From NCBI GenBank assembly GCA_032433765.1, contig JAVIAB010000025.1, forward strand, positions 36,354,782 through 36,418,781: 64,000 bases of DNA. The letters are read 5' to 3'. The translations under genes were made by a program, and so were the position numbers. Positions 1-12,001 of the stretch are shown here, one piece after another (the first letter of the stretch is position 1; each line of letters begins with the position of its first letter). The notes under the pieces were generated by a model, which searched no databases, was not told the origin of the DNA, and worked only from the letters and a program-made list of their open reading frames with translations. The stretch is from Megaustenia siamemsis. Its lineage: Eukaryota; Mollusca; Gastropoda; Stylommatophora; Ariophantidae.

Positions 1-541
1 CAGAACCTTTCCAAGATCTGTCTTTACATTAGTCATGGCTCTCTTCGCTTCTCTTCTTTCTTTGATGTATTTCCACGTGGTGTCTGAAATCCAAGCTCGT
101 TTTTCCCATTTTCTTCAGTCCGGCACTTACTTCTGCTGCTGTCATTAGTACTTTGCTCTGCGAGTCCCACATTTCTTGGATATCTAAGTCTATTTCACCG
201 AGTGCTGTATAACAATTACTTAGCTCTATGTTAAACTTTTCCTTTATGGCTTCATCTTTCAGTTTATGAATATCAATTTTATGTGTAGTTGACCTCTTCT
301 GTTGGTTTTTAAATTGTAATCTTATTTTCCCAATGCACAAGTTGTGGTCACTATTAACATCAGCACCTCTGTATGCTCTTACATCTATTAATGATGATCT
401 GAATTGTTGTTTAATACATAGGTGGTCAATTTGATTTGAGGTTCTATCATCAGGAGATATCCATGTTGTTTTGTGAATATTTTTGTGTGGAAATAATGTC
501 CCACCTATAACTAAATTTTCTATTAGACACAATTCTTTAAT
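1..541 (-). mobile_element. LINE family A, copy 1 (RTE-like non-LTR retrotransposon), cut by the window edge
   Basis: About 171 codons are open on the minus strand. The upstream part reads as the C-terminal end of an apurinic-like (EEP) endonuclease: a TTWISPDDRTSNQIDHLCI segment and then a VNSDHNL motif, whose Asp-His pair matches the catalytic SDH of this fold. A linker of about 100 residues toward the reverse transcriptase follows. The element is truncated inside the endonuclease at 541, where it meets the 30-bp minisatellite through CAACCAATATC (542-552). The rest of the element lies beyond position 1. Nearly the same sequence recurs at 4129-4852 and 8030-8544. Confidence 0.85.
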
Positions 542-2475
542 CAACCAATATCACACTCATCTTAAGCAATCAATATCACACTCATCTTAAGCAATCAATA
601 TCACACTCATCTTAAATGAAACAATCAATATCAAACTCCTCTTAAATGAAATAATCAATATCACTCTCATCTTAAATGAAACAATCAATATCACTCATAT
701 CAAATGAAACAATAAATATCACACTAATCTTAAATGAAACAATCAATATCACACTCATCGTAAATGAGACAAGCAATATCACACTCATCTTAAATGAAAC
801 AATCAATATCACACTCATCTTAAATGAAAAAATCAATATCACTCTCATCGTAAATGAAACAATCAATATCACTCTCATCTTAAATGAAACAATCAATATC
901 ACTCATCTCAAATGAAACAATCAATATCACACCTATCTCAAATGAAACAATCAATATCACACCTATCTAAATGAAACAATCAATATCACACACATCTCAT
1001 GAAACAATCAATATCACACTCATCTCAAATGAAACAATCAATATCACACCTATCTTAAATGAAACAATCAATATCACACCTATCTTAAATGAAACAATCA
1101 ATATCACACTCATCATAAATGAAACAACCAATATCACACTCATCTTAAATGAGACAAGCAATATCACACCTATCTAAAATGAAACAATCAATATCACACC
1201 TATCTTAAATGAGACAATCAATATCACACTCATTTTAAATGAGAATCAATATCACACTATCTTAAATGAAACAATCAATATCACACTCATCTTAAATGAA
1301 ACAATCAATACCACTCTCATCTTAATGAGAATATCAATATCACACCTATCTCAAATGAAACAATCAATATCACACCTATCTTAAATGAAACAATCAATAT
1401 CACACCTATCTTAAATGAAACAATCAATATCACACTCATCTCAAATGAAACAATCAATATCACACCTATCTCAAATGAAACAATCAATATCACACTATCT
1501 TAAATGAGACAATCAATATCACACTATCTTAAATGAAACAATCAATATCACACTCATCTCAAATGAAACAATCAATATCACACCTATCTTAAATGAAACA
1601 ATCAATATCACACCTATCTTAAATAAACAATCAATATCACACTCATCTTAAATGAGACAATCAATATCACACTCATTTAAATGAGAATCAATATCACACT
1701 AATCTTAAATGAAACAAACAATATCACACCTATCTTAAATGAGACAATCATATCCACTCATTTTAAATGAGAATCAATACACTAATCTTAAATGAAACAA
1801 ACATATCACACTCATCGTAAATGAACAAGCAATATCACACCTATCTTAAATGAAACAATCAATAATCACACTCATCTTAAATGAAACATCAATATCACTC
1901 TCATCGTAAATGAAACAATCAATATCACTCCATCTTAAATGAACAATCAATATCACTCATCATCAAGAAACAATCATATCACACTATCTTAAATGAACAA
2001 TCAATATCACACCTATCTTAAATGAAACAATCAATATCACACCTATCTTAAATGAAACAATCATATCACACTCATCATAAATGAGACAACCAATATCACA
2101 CTCTTAAATGAGACAAGCAATATCACACCTATCTTAAATGAAACAATCAATATCACACCTATCTTAAATGAAACAATCAATATCACACCTATCTTAAATG
2201 AGACAATCATATCACACTCATTTTAAATGAGAATCAATATCACACTCATCTTAAATGAGACAATCAATATCACACTCATCTTAAAATGAGACGAGCAATA
2301 TCAACCTATCTTAAATGACACAATCAATATCACACCTATCTTAAATGAGACAATCAATATCACACTCATCTTAAATGAAACAATCAATTTCACATTCATC
2401 TTAAATGAGACAACCAATATCATACTCATCTTAAACATCAATATCAAATTTGTCTTAAATGAGACAACCAATATC
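542..2475. repeat. 30-bp minisatellite, block 1
   Basis: The unit is AAATGAAACAATCAATATCA plus CACTCATCTT, with variants CACACCTATCTT, ATCGTAAATGAG and ATTTTAAATGAG. About 63 units are present. Many units lack one to several bases, especially from 1720 onward, so frames are broken. The block ends at CAACCAATATC (2465-2475), next to the LINE A 3' end. Confidence 0.95.
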
Positions 2476-4852
2476 TATCTATCTATTGACCTTTCAAGCC
2501 GTAGCCGGCCCATAGGGCATAGACCCAAGATACTCCTCTTACTGAATTTTTTGTTAATAGCAGTTTTCAATTCTTTTAAGATATTTTACCAAATCTCGCC
2601 ATTTTGTCTCTGTTCTGTGCAAGCAGCTCTTATCTCATTGAGGAGCCGAATCCTGCTGCTCTTGCCTCTCTCATCATGTTCTTCTCAGTGTCTCTCTGGA
2701 TCTTCCTCTTTTCCTCTTACCTGTTGTTTCCCACATGAGGGCTTGCTTTGCTATTCGGTTATTATCTCTTCTCATCACATGTCCAACATACGACCACGTC
2801 TTTTCTTTATTACTGAAGATATTAGTGGTTGATTGGCGATCTCTCTAATTTCCTCGTTTGTTTTGAATTCGTTCCACGCTATATTTATTTTCGAGTGCGT
2901 TCAACTTTGTTTTTATGTTTCTTGTTGTTTTCCATCTTTCACACGCATACGTAAGGGTTGATAGTACAACTTTTCAAGGCTTCTGAAAACATTGCTGCTT
3001 TAGCTATTCTGATTCTAATTTCTTTGCTTGTATCCCCTTCTTCGATCAATGTGACTTCCAAGATAGGTAATGTGATCGATCTCTTCTACTGGTTTGTTTT
3101 CCATGTATATTTTGTCGTCTGTTGGAATTAACTTTTCATGACTTTAGTCTTTTCATGATTGATCTCAAGCCCAATTTTGCTGGCTATTGGTGATAGTTCA
3201 TTTTGTGTTCCTGCATCGTTTTTATCTGCCTGCTGATGAGAACTATGTCATCAGCAAAGTCGAGGTCCTCCAATGGTCTCCTTGTATCCATTCGATGCCT
3301 TTATTACCAGTGCAGCATTTCTTCATTATGAGTCCATAACAATTCCAAATAACAGGGCGATAAAATACATCCTTGTTTAACCCCAGTTTCTATTGGAAAC
3401 ATTCGCTCATCATTCTTCTGTTCGAACTGCACATGTGTAACCATCATACATGTCTTTGATAATATTTATGATTTTTGATGGTAAACCATATTGCTTCAGA
3501 ATTATCACAAAGAATCTCTATGAATACTGTCAAATGCTTTTTGAAGTCGATGAGGTTAAGTACAAAAGGTTTTTTGCTTTTATGTGTTCCTCCAATATAA
3601 GTCCGTAGAGTAAAAATGTGGTCAAGGCAGCTTCTCTCTCTTTCTAAACCCAGCCTGTTCTTCACGCATTACTGTATCTATTGAATCCTTATTCTATTGA
3701 GGATGATTTTGCTGAATAACTTTGAGGCAACTGACAAAGTGTCACGCCTCTCCAGTTTGTTACAATCTCTAAGATTGCACTTTTTTTTAATCTGAACAAT
3801 GATTCCTTTTTCCATTTATGAGGCGTCTTCTCTGCTTTCCAAATGATGTTGAACATTTTCTGGAGATGTATTAAATTAAGGCTATCATTGCCTTGAGGAT
3901 CTCAGCTGTTAACTTTCCTCTCCAGCAGCCTTGTTATTGGTCATATTCTTTAAGTGGTTTTCTATTTCGCTCAAGGTGAAGTCATCTAAATTTACATCTA
4001 ATTCTGCTGCTGGTGTTTTCAGCTTCAAAATCTATTAACTGGGGGTAGTGGACAGTTAAAATTTCTTTGTTCCGCCCCACTGGCTTTTTATGTCTTGCGC
4101 TTGTTGTTTAGCATTAATCCAGATTTATCTAGAATTGGTGTCCACTGGTGTATAGGTGTTTGTCAGCATCTTTTGTACAGTATAAAAGAGTTCTGCTGTC
4201 TCCTGTAATTGCAGCTGTCTCTGTTTCTCTGCCAAATTGTCTATGTAAGCTCTTGTATCTCTTCTTGCTGAACTTTTCACTTTGTTGTCTAATTCTTTGT
4301 ATGTTTCTTTTGCCAGAACCTTTCCAAGATCTGTTCTTTACATTAGTCATGGCTCTCTTCGCTTCTCTTCTCTCTTTGATGTATTTCCATGCGGTGTCTG
4401 AAATCCAAGTTCGTTTTTCCCATTTTCTTCAGTCCGGCACTTACTTCTGCTGCTGTCATTAGTACTTTGCTCTGCGAGTCCCACATTTCTTGATATCTAA
4501 GTCTATTTCACCGAGTGCTGTATAACATTACTTAGCTCTATGTTAAACTTTTCCTTTATGGCTTCATCTTTCAGTTTATGAATATCAATTTTATGTGTAT
4601 TGACCTCTTCTGTTGGTTTTTAAATTGTAATCTTATTTTCCCAATGCACAAGTTGTGGTCACTATTAACATCAGCACCTCTGTATGCTCTTACATCTATT
4701 AATGATGATCTAAATTGTTGTTTAATACTAGGTGGTCAATTTGATTTGAGGTTCTATCATCAGGAGATATCCATGTTGTTTTTGTGAATATTTTTTGTGG
4801 AAATAATGTCCCACCTATAACTAAATTTTCTATTAACATAATTCTATTTAAT
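2476..4852 (-). mobile_element. LINE family A, copy 2, decayed by small indels
   Basis: This copy aligns end to end with the copy at 6151-8544: the same 3' end (TATCTATCTATTGACC on the plus strand), the same 5' truncation in the endonuclease, and the same flanking CAACCAATATC at 2465-2475 and 4853-4863. Single-base losses and gains are scattered throughout, so the reverse transcriptase survives only in short pieces. Examples are around 3444-3665 (finger/palm part, SCLDHIFTLR) and 4129-4350 (linker). It is not a functional element. The indel excess over copy 3 could be decay or poor base accuracy in the assembly. Confidence 0.9.
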
Positions 4853-6150
4853 CAACCAATATCACACTCATCTTAAGCAATCAATATCACACTCATCTTA
4901 AATGAATAACCAATATCACACTCATCTTAAATGAAACAATCAATATCACACTCATCTTAAGCAATCAATATCACACCTATCTCAATGAAACAATCAATAT
5001 CACACCTATCTTAAATGAAACAATCAATATCACACCTATCTTAAATGAAACAATCAATATCACACTCATCTCAAATGAAACAATCAATATCACACCTATC
5101 TCAAATGAAACAATCAATATCACACCTATCTTAAATGAAACAATCAATATCACACCTATCTTAAATGAAACAATCAATATCACACTCATCTCAAATGAAA
5201 CAATCAATATCACACTCATATCAAATGAAACAATCAATATCACACCTATCTTAAATGAAACAATATCACACCTATCTTAAATAAAACAATCAATATCACA
5301 CTCATCTTAAATGAGACAATCAATATCACACTCATTTTAAATGAGAATCAATATCACACTAATCTTAAATGAAACAAACAATATCACACCTATCTTAAAT
5401 GAGACAATCAATATCACACTCATTTTAAATGAGAATCAATATCACACTAATCTTAATGAAACAAACAATATCACACTCATCGTAAATGAGACAAGCAATA
5501 TCACACCTATCTTAAATGAAACAATCAATATCACACTCATCTTAAATGAAACAATCAATATCACTCTCATCGTAAATGAAACAATCAATATCACTCTCAT
5601 CTTAAATGAAACAATCAATATCACTCATCTCAAATGAAACAATCAATATCACACTAATCTTAAATGAAACAATCAATATCACACCTATCTTAAATGAAAC
5701 AATCAATATCACACCTATCTTAAATGAAACAATCAATATCACACTCATCATAAATGAGACAACCAATATCACACTCTTAAATGAGACAAGCAATATCACA
5801 CCTATCTTAAATGAAACAATCAATATCACACCTATCTTAAATGAAACAATCAATATCACACCTATCTTAAATGAGACAATCAATATCACACTCATTTTAA
5901 ATGAGAATCAATATCACACTCATCTTAAATGAGACAATCAATATCACACTCATCTTAAATGAGACGAGCAATATCACACCTATCTTAAATGACACAATCA
6001 ATATCACACCTATCTTAAATGAGACAATCAATATCACACTCATCTTAAATGAAACAATCAATATCACATTCATCTTAAATGAGACAACCAATATCATACT
6101 CATCTTAAACAATCAATATCAAATTTGTCTTAAATGAGACAACCAATATC
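4853..6150. repeat. 30-bp minisatellite, block 2
   Basis: Same unit as 542-2475, about 43 units, with fewer gaps. The variant order from about 5340 to 6150 matches that of 1680-2475, showing that the two blocks are duplicates of each other. The block ends in CAACCAATATC (6140-6150). Confidence 0.95.
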
Positions 6151-6588
6151 TATCTATCTATTGACCTTTCAAGCCGTAGCCGGCCCATAGGGCATAGACC
6201 AAGATACTCCTCTTAACTGAATTTTTGTTATAGCAGTTTTCAATTCTTTTAAAGATATTTTACCAAATCTCGCCATTTTGTCTCTGTTCTGTGCAAGCAG
6301 CTCTTATCTCATTGAGGGAGCCGAATCCTGCTGCTCTTGCCTCTCTCATCAATGTTCTTCTCAGTGTCTCTCTGGATCTTCCTCTTTTCCTCTTACCTGT
6401 TGTTTCCCACATGAGGGCTTGCTTTGCTATTCGGTTATTATCTCTTCTCATCACATGTCCAACATACGACCACGTCTTTTCTTTATTACTGAAGATATTA
6501 GTGGTTGATTGGCGATCTCTCTAATTTCCTCGTTTGTTTTGAATTCGTTCCACGCTATATTTATTTTCGAGTGCGTTCAACTTTGTTT

Positions 6589-7662
6589 TTATGTTTCTTG
6601 TTGTTTTCCAGCTTTCACACGCATACGTAAGGTTTGATAGTACAACTTTTCAAGGCTTCTGAAAGACATTGCTGCTTTAGCTATTCTGATTCTAATTTCT
6701 TTGCTTGTATCCCCTTCTCGATCAATGTGACTTCCAAGATAGGTAATGTGATCGATCTCTTCTACTGGTTTGTTTTCCATGTATATTTTGTCGTCTGTTG
6801 GAATTAAACTTTTCATGACTTTAGTCTTTTCATGATTGATCTCAAGCCCAATTTTGCTGGCTATTGGTGATAGTTCATTTGTGTTTTCCTGCATCGTTTT
6901 TATCTGCCTGCTGATGAGAACTATGTCATCAGCAAAGTCGAGGTCCTCCAAATGGTCTCCTTGTATCCATTCGATGCCTTTATTACCAGTGCAGCATTTC
7001 TTCATTATGAAGTCCATAACAATTCCAAATAACAAGGGCGATAAAATACATCCTTGTTTAACCCCAGTTTCTATTGGGAAACATTCGCTCAGTCATTCTT
7101 CTGTTCGAACTGCACATGTGTAACCATCATACATGTCTTTGATAATATTTATGATTTTTGATGGTAAACCATATTGCTTCAGAATTTTCCACAAAGAATC
7201 TCTATGAATACTGTCAAATGCTTTTTTGAAGTCGATGAAGTTAAGTACAAAAGGTTTTTGCTTTTCAATGTGTTCCTCCAATATAAGTCGTAGAGTAAAA
7301 ATGTGGTCAAGGCAGCTTCTCTCTTTTCTAAACCCAGCCTGTTCTTCACGCATTACTGTATCTATTGAATCCCTTATTCTATTGAGGATGATTTTGCTGA
7401 ATAACTTTGAGGCAACTGACAAAAGTGTCACGCCTCTCCAGTTGTTACAATCTCTAAGATTGCACTTTTTTTTAATCTGAACAATGATTCCTTTTTTCCA
7501 TTTATGAGGCGTCTTCTCTGCTTTCCAAATGATGTTGAACATTTTCTGGAGATGTATTAAATTAAGGCTATCAATTGCCTTGAGGATCTCAGCTGTTAAC
7601 TTATCCTCTCCAGCAGCCTTGTTATTGGTCATATTCTTTAAGGTGGTTTCTATTTCGCTCAA
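6589..7662 (-). pseudogene. Reverse transcriptase domain of LINE A copy 3, broken
   Basis: Two open pieces (7093-7662 and 6589-7035) make up one non-LTR reverse transcriptase. The first has the N-terminal fingers motif NNKAAGEDKLTAEILK, then NWRGVTLLSVASKLF, then FIDFKKAFDSIHR carrying the first catalytic Asp. The second has LDFADDIVLIS with the Asp-Asp pair, then the thumb-proximal GLEINHEKTKVM and ITYLGSHID. A stop falls between the pieces near 7092, where the motif CPLLFNI is expected, so the protein cannot be made whole. RTE-type affiliation rests on the FADDI form and the simple tail. Confidence 0.85.
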
Positions 7663-8029
7663 GGTGAAGTCATCTAAATTTACATCTAATTCTGCTGCTG
7701 GTGTTTCAGCTTCAAAATCTATTAAACTGTGGGGTAGTGGACAGTTAAGAATTTCTTTGTTCCGCCCAACGGGCTTTTATGTCTGCGCTTGTTGTTAGCA
7801 TTAATCCAGATTTATCTAGAATTGGTGTTCCACTGGATGTATAGGTGTTTGTCAGCATCTTTTGTACAGTATAAAGAGTTCTGCTGTCTCCTGTAATTGC
7901 AGCTGTCTCTGTTTCTCTGCCAAATTGTCTATGTAAGCTCTTGTATCTCTTCTTGCTGAACTTTTCACTTTGTTGTCTAATTCTTTGTATGTTTCTTTTG
8001 CCAGAACCTTTCCAAGATCTGTCTTTACA

Positions 8030-8544
8030 TTAGTCATGGCTCTCTTCGCTTCTCTTCTCTCTTTGATGTATTTCCATGCGGTGTCTGAAATCCAAGTTCG
8101 TTTTTCCCATTTTCTTCAGTCCGGCACTTACTTCTGCTGCTGTCATTAGTACTTTGCTCTGCGAGTCCCACATTTCTTGGATATCTAAGTCTATTTCACC
8201 GAGTGCTGTATAACAATTACTTAGCTCTATGTTAAACTTTTCCTTTATGGCTTCATCTTTCAGTTTATGAATATCAATTTTATGTGTAGTTGACCTCTTC
8301 TGTTGGTTTTTAAATTGTAATCTTATTTTCCCAATGCACAAGTTGTGGTCACTATTAACATCAGCACCTCTGTATGCTCTTACATCTATTAATGATGATC
8401 TAAATTGTTGTTTAATACATAGGTGGTCAATTTGATTTGAGGTTCTATCATCAGGAGATATCCATGTTGTTTTGTGAATATTTTTGTGTGGAAATAATGT
8501 CCCACCTATAACTAAATTTTCTATTAGACATAATTCTATTTAAT
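8030..8544 (-). pseudogene. Endonuclease C-terminus and linker of LINE A copy 3
   Basis: An open stretch at 8030-8341 encodes the linker (IRLQFKNQQKRSTTHKIDIH and following). Upstream to 8544 the endonuclease end (NSDHN motif) is recognisable by near identity to 1-541. It is interrupted and 5' truncated, so there is no complete endonuclease. Confidence 0.75.
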
Positions 8545-9869
8545 CAACCAATATCACACTCATCTTAAGCAATCAATATCACACTCATCTTAAATGAAAT
8601 AACCAATATCACACTCATCTTAAATGAAACAATCAATATCACACTCATCTTAAGCAATCAATATCACACTCATCTTAAATGAAATAATCAATATCACACT
8701 CATCTTAAATGAAACAATCAATATCACACTCATCTTAAGCAATCAATATTAAACTCCACTTCAATGAAACAATCAATCTCACACACATCTTAAATGAAAC
8801 AATCAATATCACACCCATCTTAAATGAGACAATCAATATCACACCCATCTTAAATGAAACAATCAATATCACACCCATCTTAAATGAAACAATCAATATA
8901 ACACTCATCTTAAATGAAACAATCAATATAACACTCATCTTAAATGAGACAATCAATATCACACCCATCTTAAATGAAACAATCAATATCACACCCATCT
9001 TAAATGAGACAATCAATATCACACCCATCTTAAATGAGACAATCAATATAACACCTATCTGAAATGAGACAATCAATATAACACCCATCTTAAATGAGAC
9101 AATCAATATCACACCCATCTTAAATGAAACAATCAATATCACACCCATCTTAAATGAGACAATCAATATCACACTCATCTTAAATGAAACAATCAATACC
9201 ACACTCATCTTAAATGAAACAATCAATATCACACTCATCTTAAATGAAACAATCAATACCACACCCATCTTAAATGAAACAATCAATATCACACCCATCT
9301 TAAATGAGACAATCAATATAACACTCATCTTAAATGAGACAATCAATATAACACTCATCTTAAATGAGACAATCAATATCACACCTATCTGAAATGAGAC
9401 AATCAATATCACACCCATCTTAAATGAAACAATCAATATCACACCCATCTTAAATGAGACAATCAATATCACACACATCTTAAATGAAACAATCAATATC
9501 ACACTCATCTTAAATGAGACAATCAATATCACACCCATCTTAAATGAGACAATCAATATAACACTCATCTTAAATGAGACAATCAATATAACACTCATCT
9601 TAAATGAGACAATCAATATCACACCTATCTGAAATGAGACAATCAATATCACACCCATCTTAAATGAAACAATCAATATCACACCCATCTTAAATGAGAC
9701 AATCAATATAACACTCATCTTAAATGAGACAATCAATATCACACCTATCTGAAATGAGACAATCAATATCACACCCATCTTAAATGAAACAATCAATATC
9801 ACACCCATCTTAAATGAAACAATCAATACCACACTCATCTTAAATGAAACAATCACTCTGACACTCATT
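8545..9869. repeat. 30-bp minisatellite, block 3, in perfect register
   Basis: About 44 units are present. From about 8761 to 9850 each unit is exactly 30 bp with no indel, so a 391-codon minus-strand frame (repeating MSVILIVSFK) stays open as a by-product. Variants (CACACCCATCTT, ACACCTATCTGAAATGAG, ATAACACTCATC) recur in blocks. The group at 9301-9420 is repeated at 9541-9660, giving a higher-order period of 240 bp. Confidence 0.95.
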
Positions 9870-10548
9870 TCGTGACTGATGTCGATCTTGACTCCAGAGT
9901 TATGATACAAGAGAAACCATTTGTTATGGACTAACTCAAATATTGATGAAACTATCGTAAATGGAGGCGAGAATCTAATGTTAGTCTTAAAACCTAACCT
10001 GGGTGATACATCGATTCAAGATTCCACAACAAGAATGGCTGAGGAGACTACTACTAACCTGAAACACCACCATATTCATGCTAGTTGTAGTATCCGAATT
10101 GGGGAGGGTGTGCAGGTTAATCCAAGGAACACAAGATAAAACACATGCTTGACACAACAACGTGCGTGATGGGTATGTGCAGCGAGGCGTGCCTCTTTGT
10201 TCACCGCCGCCACTGCTAACACGTTCTTCATTCAGTCGTAGTTGTTACAGGTAAGTGTGTGTGTACGGGCGAGTTGTTGTTGTTGCCACCACGCCGCTTA
10301 ATTCTCATCCAGTGACTATTTCACGCCGGCCTCTCTTGTACACACCGATATATGACACAGGCGAGAACAGGTCGGCCTACTTGCACTGCTCAATCAAACA
10401 CAAATAACGAACATGGCATTTGGATAGAATTCACAGAAGATAATCAATGAGTAGCACCGCGGAGACTGAGCAAACAAGATTCAACTACAGCAGACACTCC
10501 AACGTTTTACCAGCGCCAAACAAATCAATTGATTTGGATAAATGTTCT
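9870..10548. other. Unique sequence without a recognisable gene
   Basis: A 72-codon open frame (9921-10139, plus) has no recognisable domain. A good splice-donor match (TTACAGGTAAGT, near 10246) sits in this stretch, but no convincing exon can be attached to it. Otherwise I see nothing here. Confidence 0.5.
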
Positions 10549-12001
10549 CATAGACTATCACAGTCGTCGGGCATACACAACAAGTGTTGAGAGAGAGACG
10601 TTGTGAGATATGTGAAGATTAGCAACAAATGATTGATTGACATATGTTCTCATAGTCGGCCATACACAACAAGTGTTGAGAGAGAGAGAGAGAAACGTTG
10701 TGAGATATGTGAAGATTAGCAACAAATTATTGATTGACATATGTTCTAGTAGTCGGCCATACACAACAAGTGTTGAGAGAGACGTTGTGAGATATGTGAA
10801 GATTAGCAACAAATGATTGATTGACATATGTTCTAGTAGTCGGCCATACACAACAAGTGTTGAGCGAGACGTTGTGAGATATGTGAAGATTAGCAACAAA
10901 TTATTGATTGACATATGTTCTAGTAGTCGGCCATACACAAGTGTTGAGAGAAACGTTGTGAGATATGTGAAGATTAGCAACAAATTATTGATTGACATTA
11001 TGTTCTAGTAGTCGGCCATACACAACAAGTGTTGAGAGAAACGTTGTGAGATATGTGAAGATTAGCAACAAATTATTGATTGACATATGTTCTAGTAGTC
11101 GGCCATACACAACAAGTGTTGAGAGAGACGTTGTGAGATATGTGAAGATTAGCAACAAATGATTGATTGACATATGTTCTCATAGTCGGCCATACACAAC
11201 AAGTGTTGAGAGAGAGCGTTGTGAGATATATGAAGATTAGCAACAAATGAGTGATTGACATATGTTCTCATAGTCGGCCATACACAACAAGTGTTGAGAG
11301 AGAGAGAGACGCTGTGAGATATATGAAGATTAGCAACAAATGAGTGATTGACATATGTTCTCATAGTCGGCCATACACAACAAGTGTTGAGAGAGAGACG
11401 TTGTGAGATATATGAAGATTAGCAACAAATGAGTGATTGACATATCTTCTCATAGTCGGCCATACACAACAAGTGTTGAGAGAGAGAAAGAGAGAGAGAC
11501 GTTGTGAGATATATGAAGATTAGCAACAAATGATTGATTGACATATCTTCTCATAGTCGGCCATACACAACAAGTGTTGAGAGAGAGAGAGAGACGTTGT
11601 GAGATATGTGAAGATTAGCAACAAATGATTGATTGACATATGTTCTCATAGTCGGCCATACACAAGTGTTGAGAGAGAGAGAGAGAGACGTTGTGAGATA
11701 TGTGAAGATTAGCAACAAATGATTGATTGACATATGTTCTCATAGTCGGCCATACACAACAAGTGTTGAGAGAGAGAGAGAGAGACGTTGTGAGATATGT
11801 GAAGATTAGCAACAAATTATTGATTGACATATGTTCTCATAGTCGGCCATACACAACAAGTGTTGAGAGAGAGAGACGTTGTGAGATATGTGAAGATTAG
11901 CAACAAATGAGTGATTGACATATCTTCTCATAGTCGGCCATACACAACAAGTGTTGAGAGAGAGAGACGTTGTGAGATATATGAAGATTAGCAACAAATG
12001 A
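10549..12001. repeat. About 88-bp minisatellite with variable GA runs
   Basis: The unit begins GTTCTCATAGTCGGCCATAC and runs through CAACAAGTGTTGAGAGA, ACGTTGTGAGATATGTGAAG and ATTAGCAACAAATGATTGAT. About 16 copies are present. Unit length varies with the number of GA dinucleotides after TTGAGA. It abuts the 3' end of LINE C at about 12001. Confidence 0.95.

Larger units (their letters stand above)
6151..8544 (-). mobile_element. LINE family A, copy 3, best preserved (RTE-like, 5' truncated)
   Basis: The element is 2,394 bp between identical 11-bp repeats CAACCAATATC (6140-6150 and 8545-8555), read as a target-site duplication. In minus-strand order it holds the endonuclease C-terminus, a linker, the reverse transcriptase, and a C-terminal segment (residues like MMRRDNNRIAKQALMWETTG near 6454). 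The 3' end carries a short tetranucleotide tail (TATC on the plus strand) typical of RTE-type elements. The 5' end is truncated in the endonuclease. A related 3' fragment lies on the other strand at 30345-30857. Confidence 0.9.

Noticed and set aside
8735..9910. 391-codon hydrophobic frame (MSVILIVSFK repeats) as a membrane protein
   Set aside because: It is the translation of 30-bp satellite units in perfect register. The same satellite elsewhere is full of frameshifts.
10549..12001. CRISPR-like regular repeats
   Set aside because: The units are directly adjacent with no unique spacers, and the sequence is eukaryotic.
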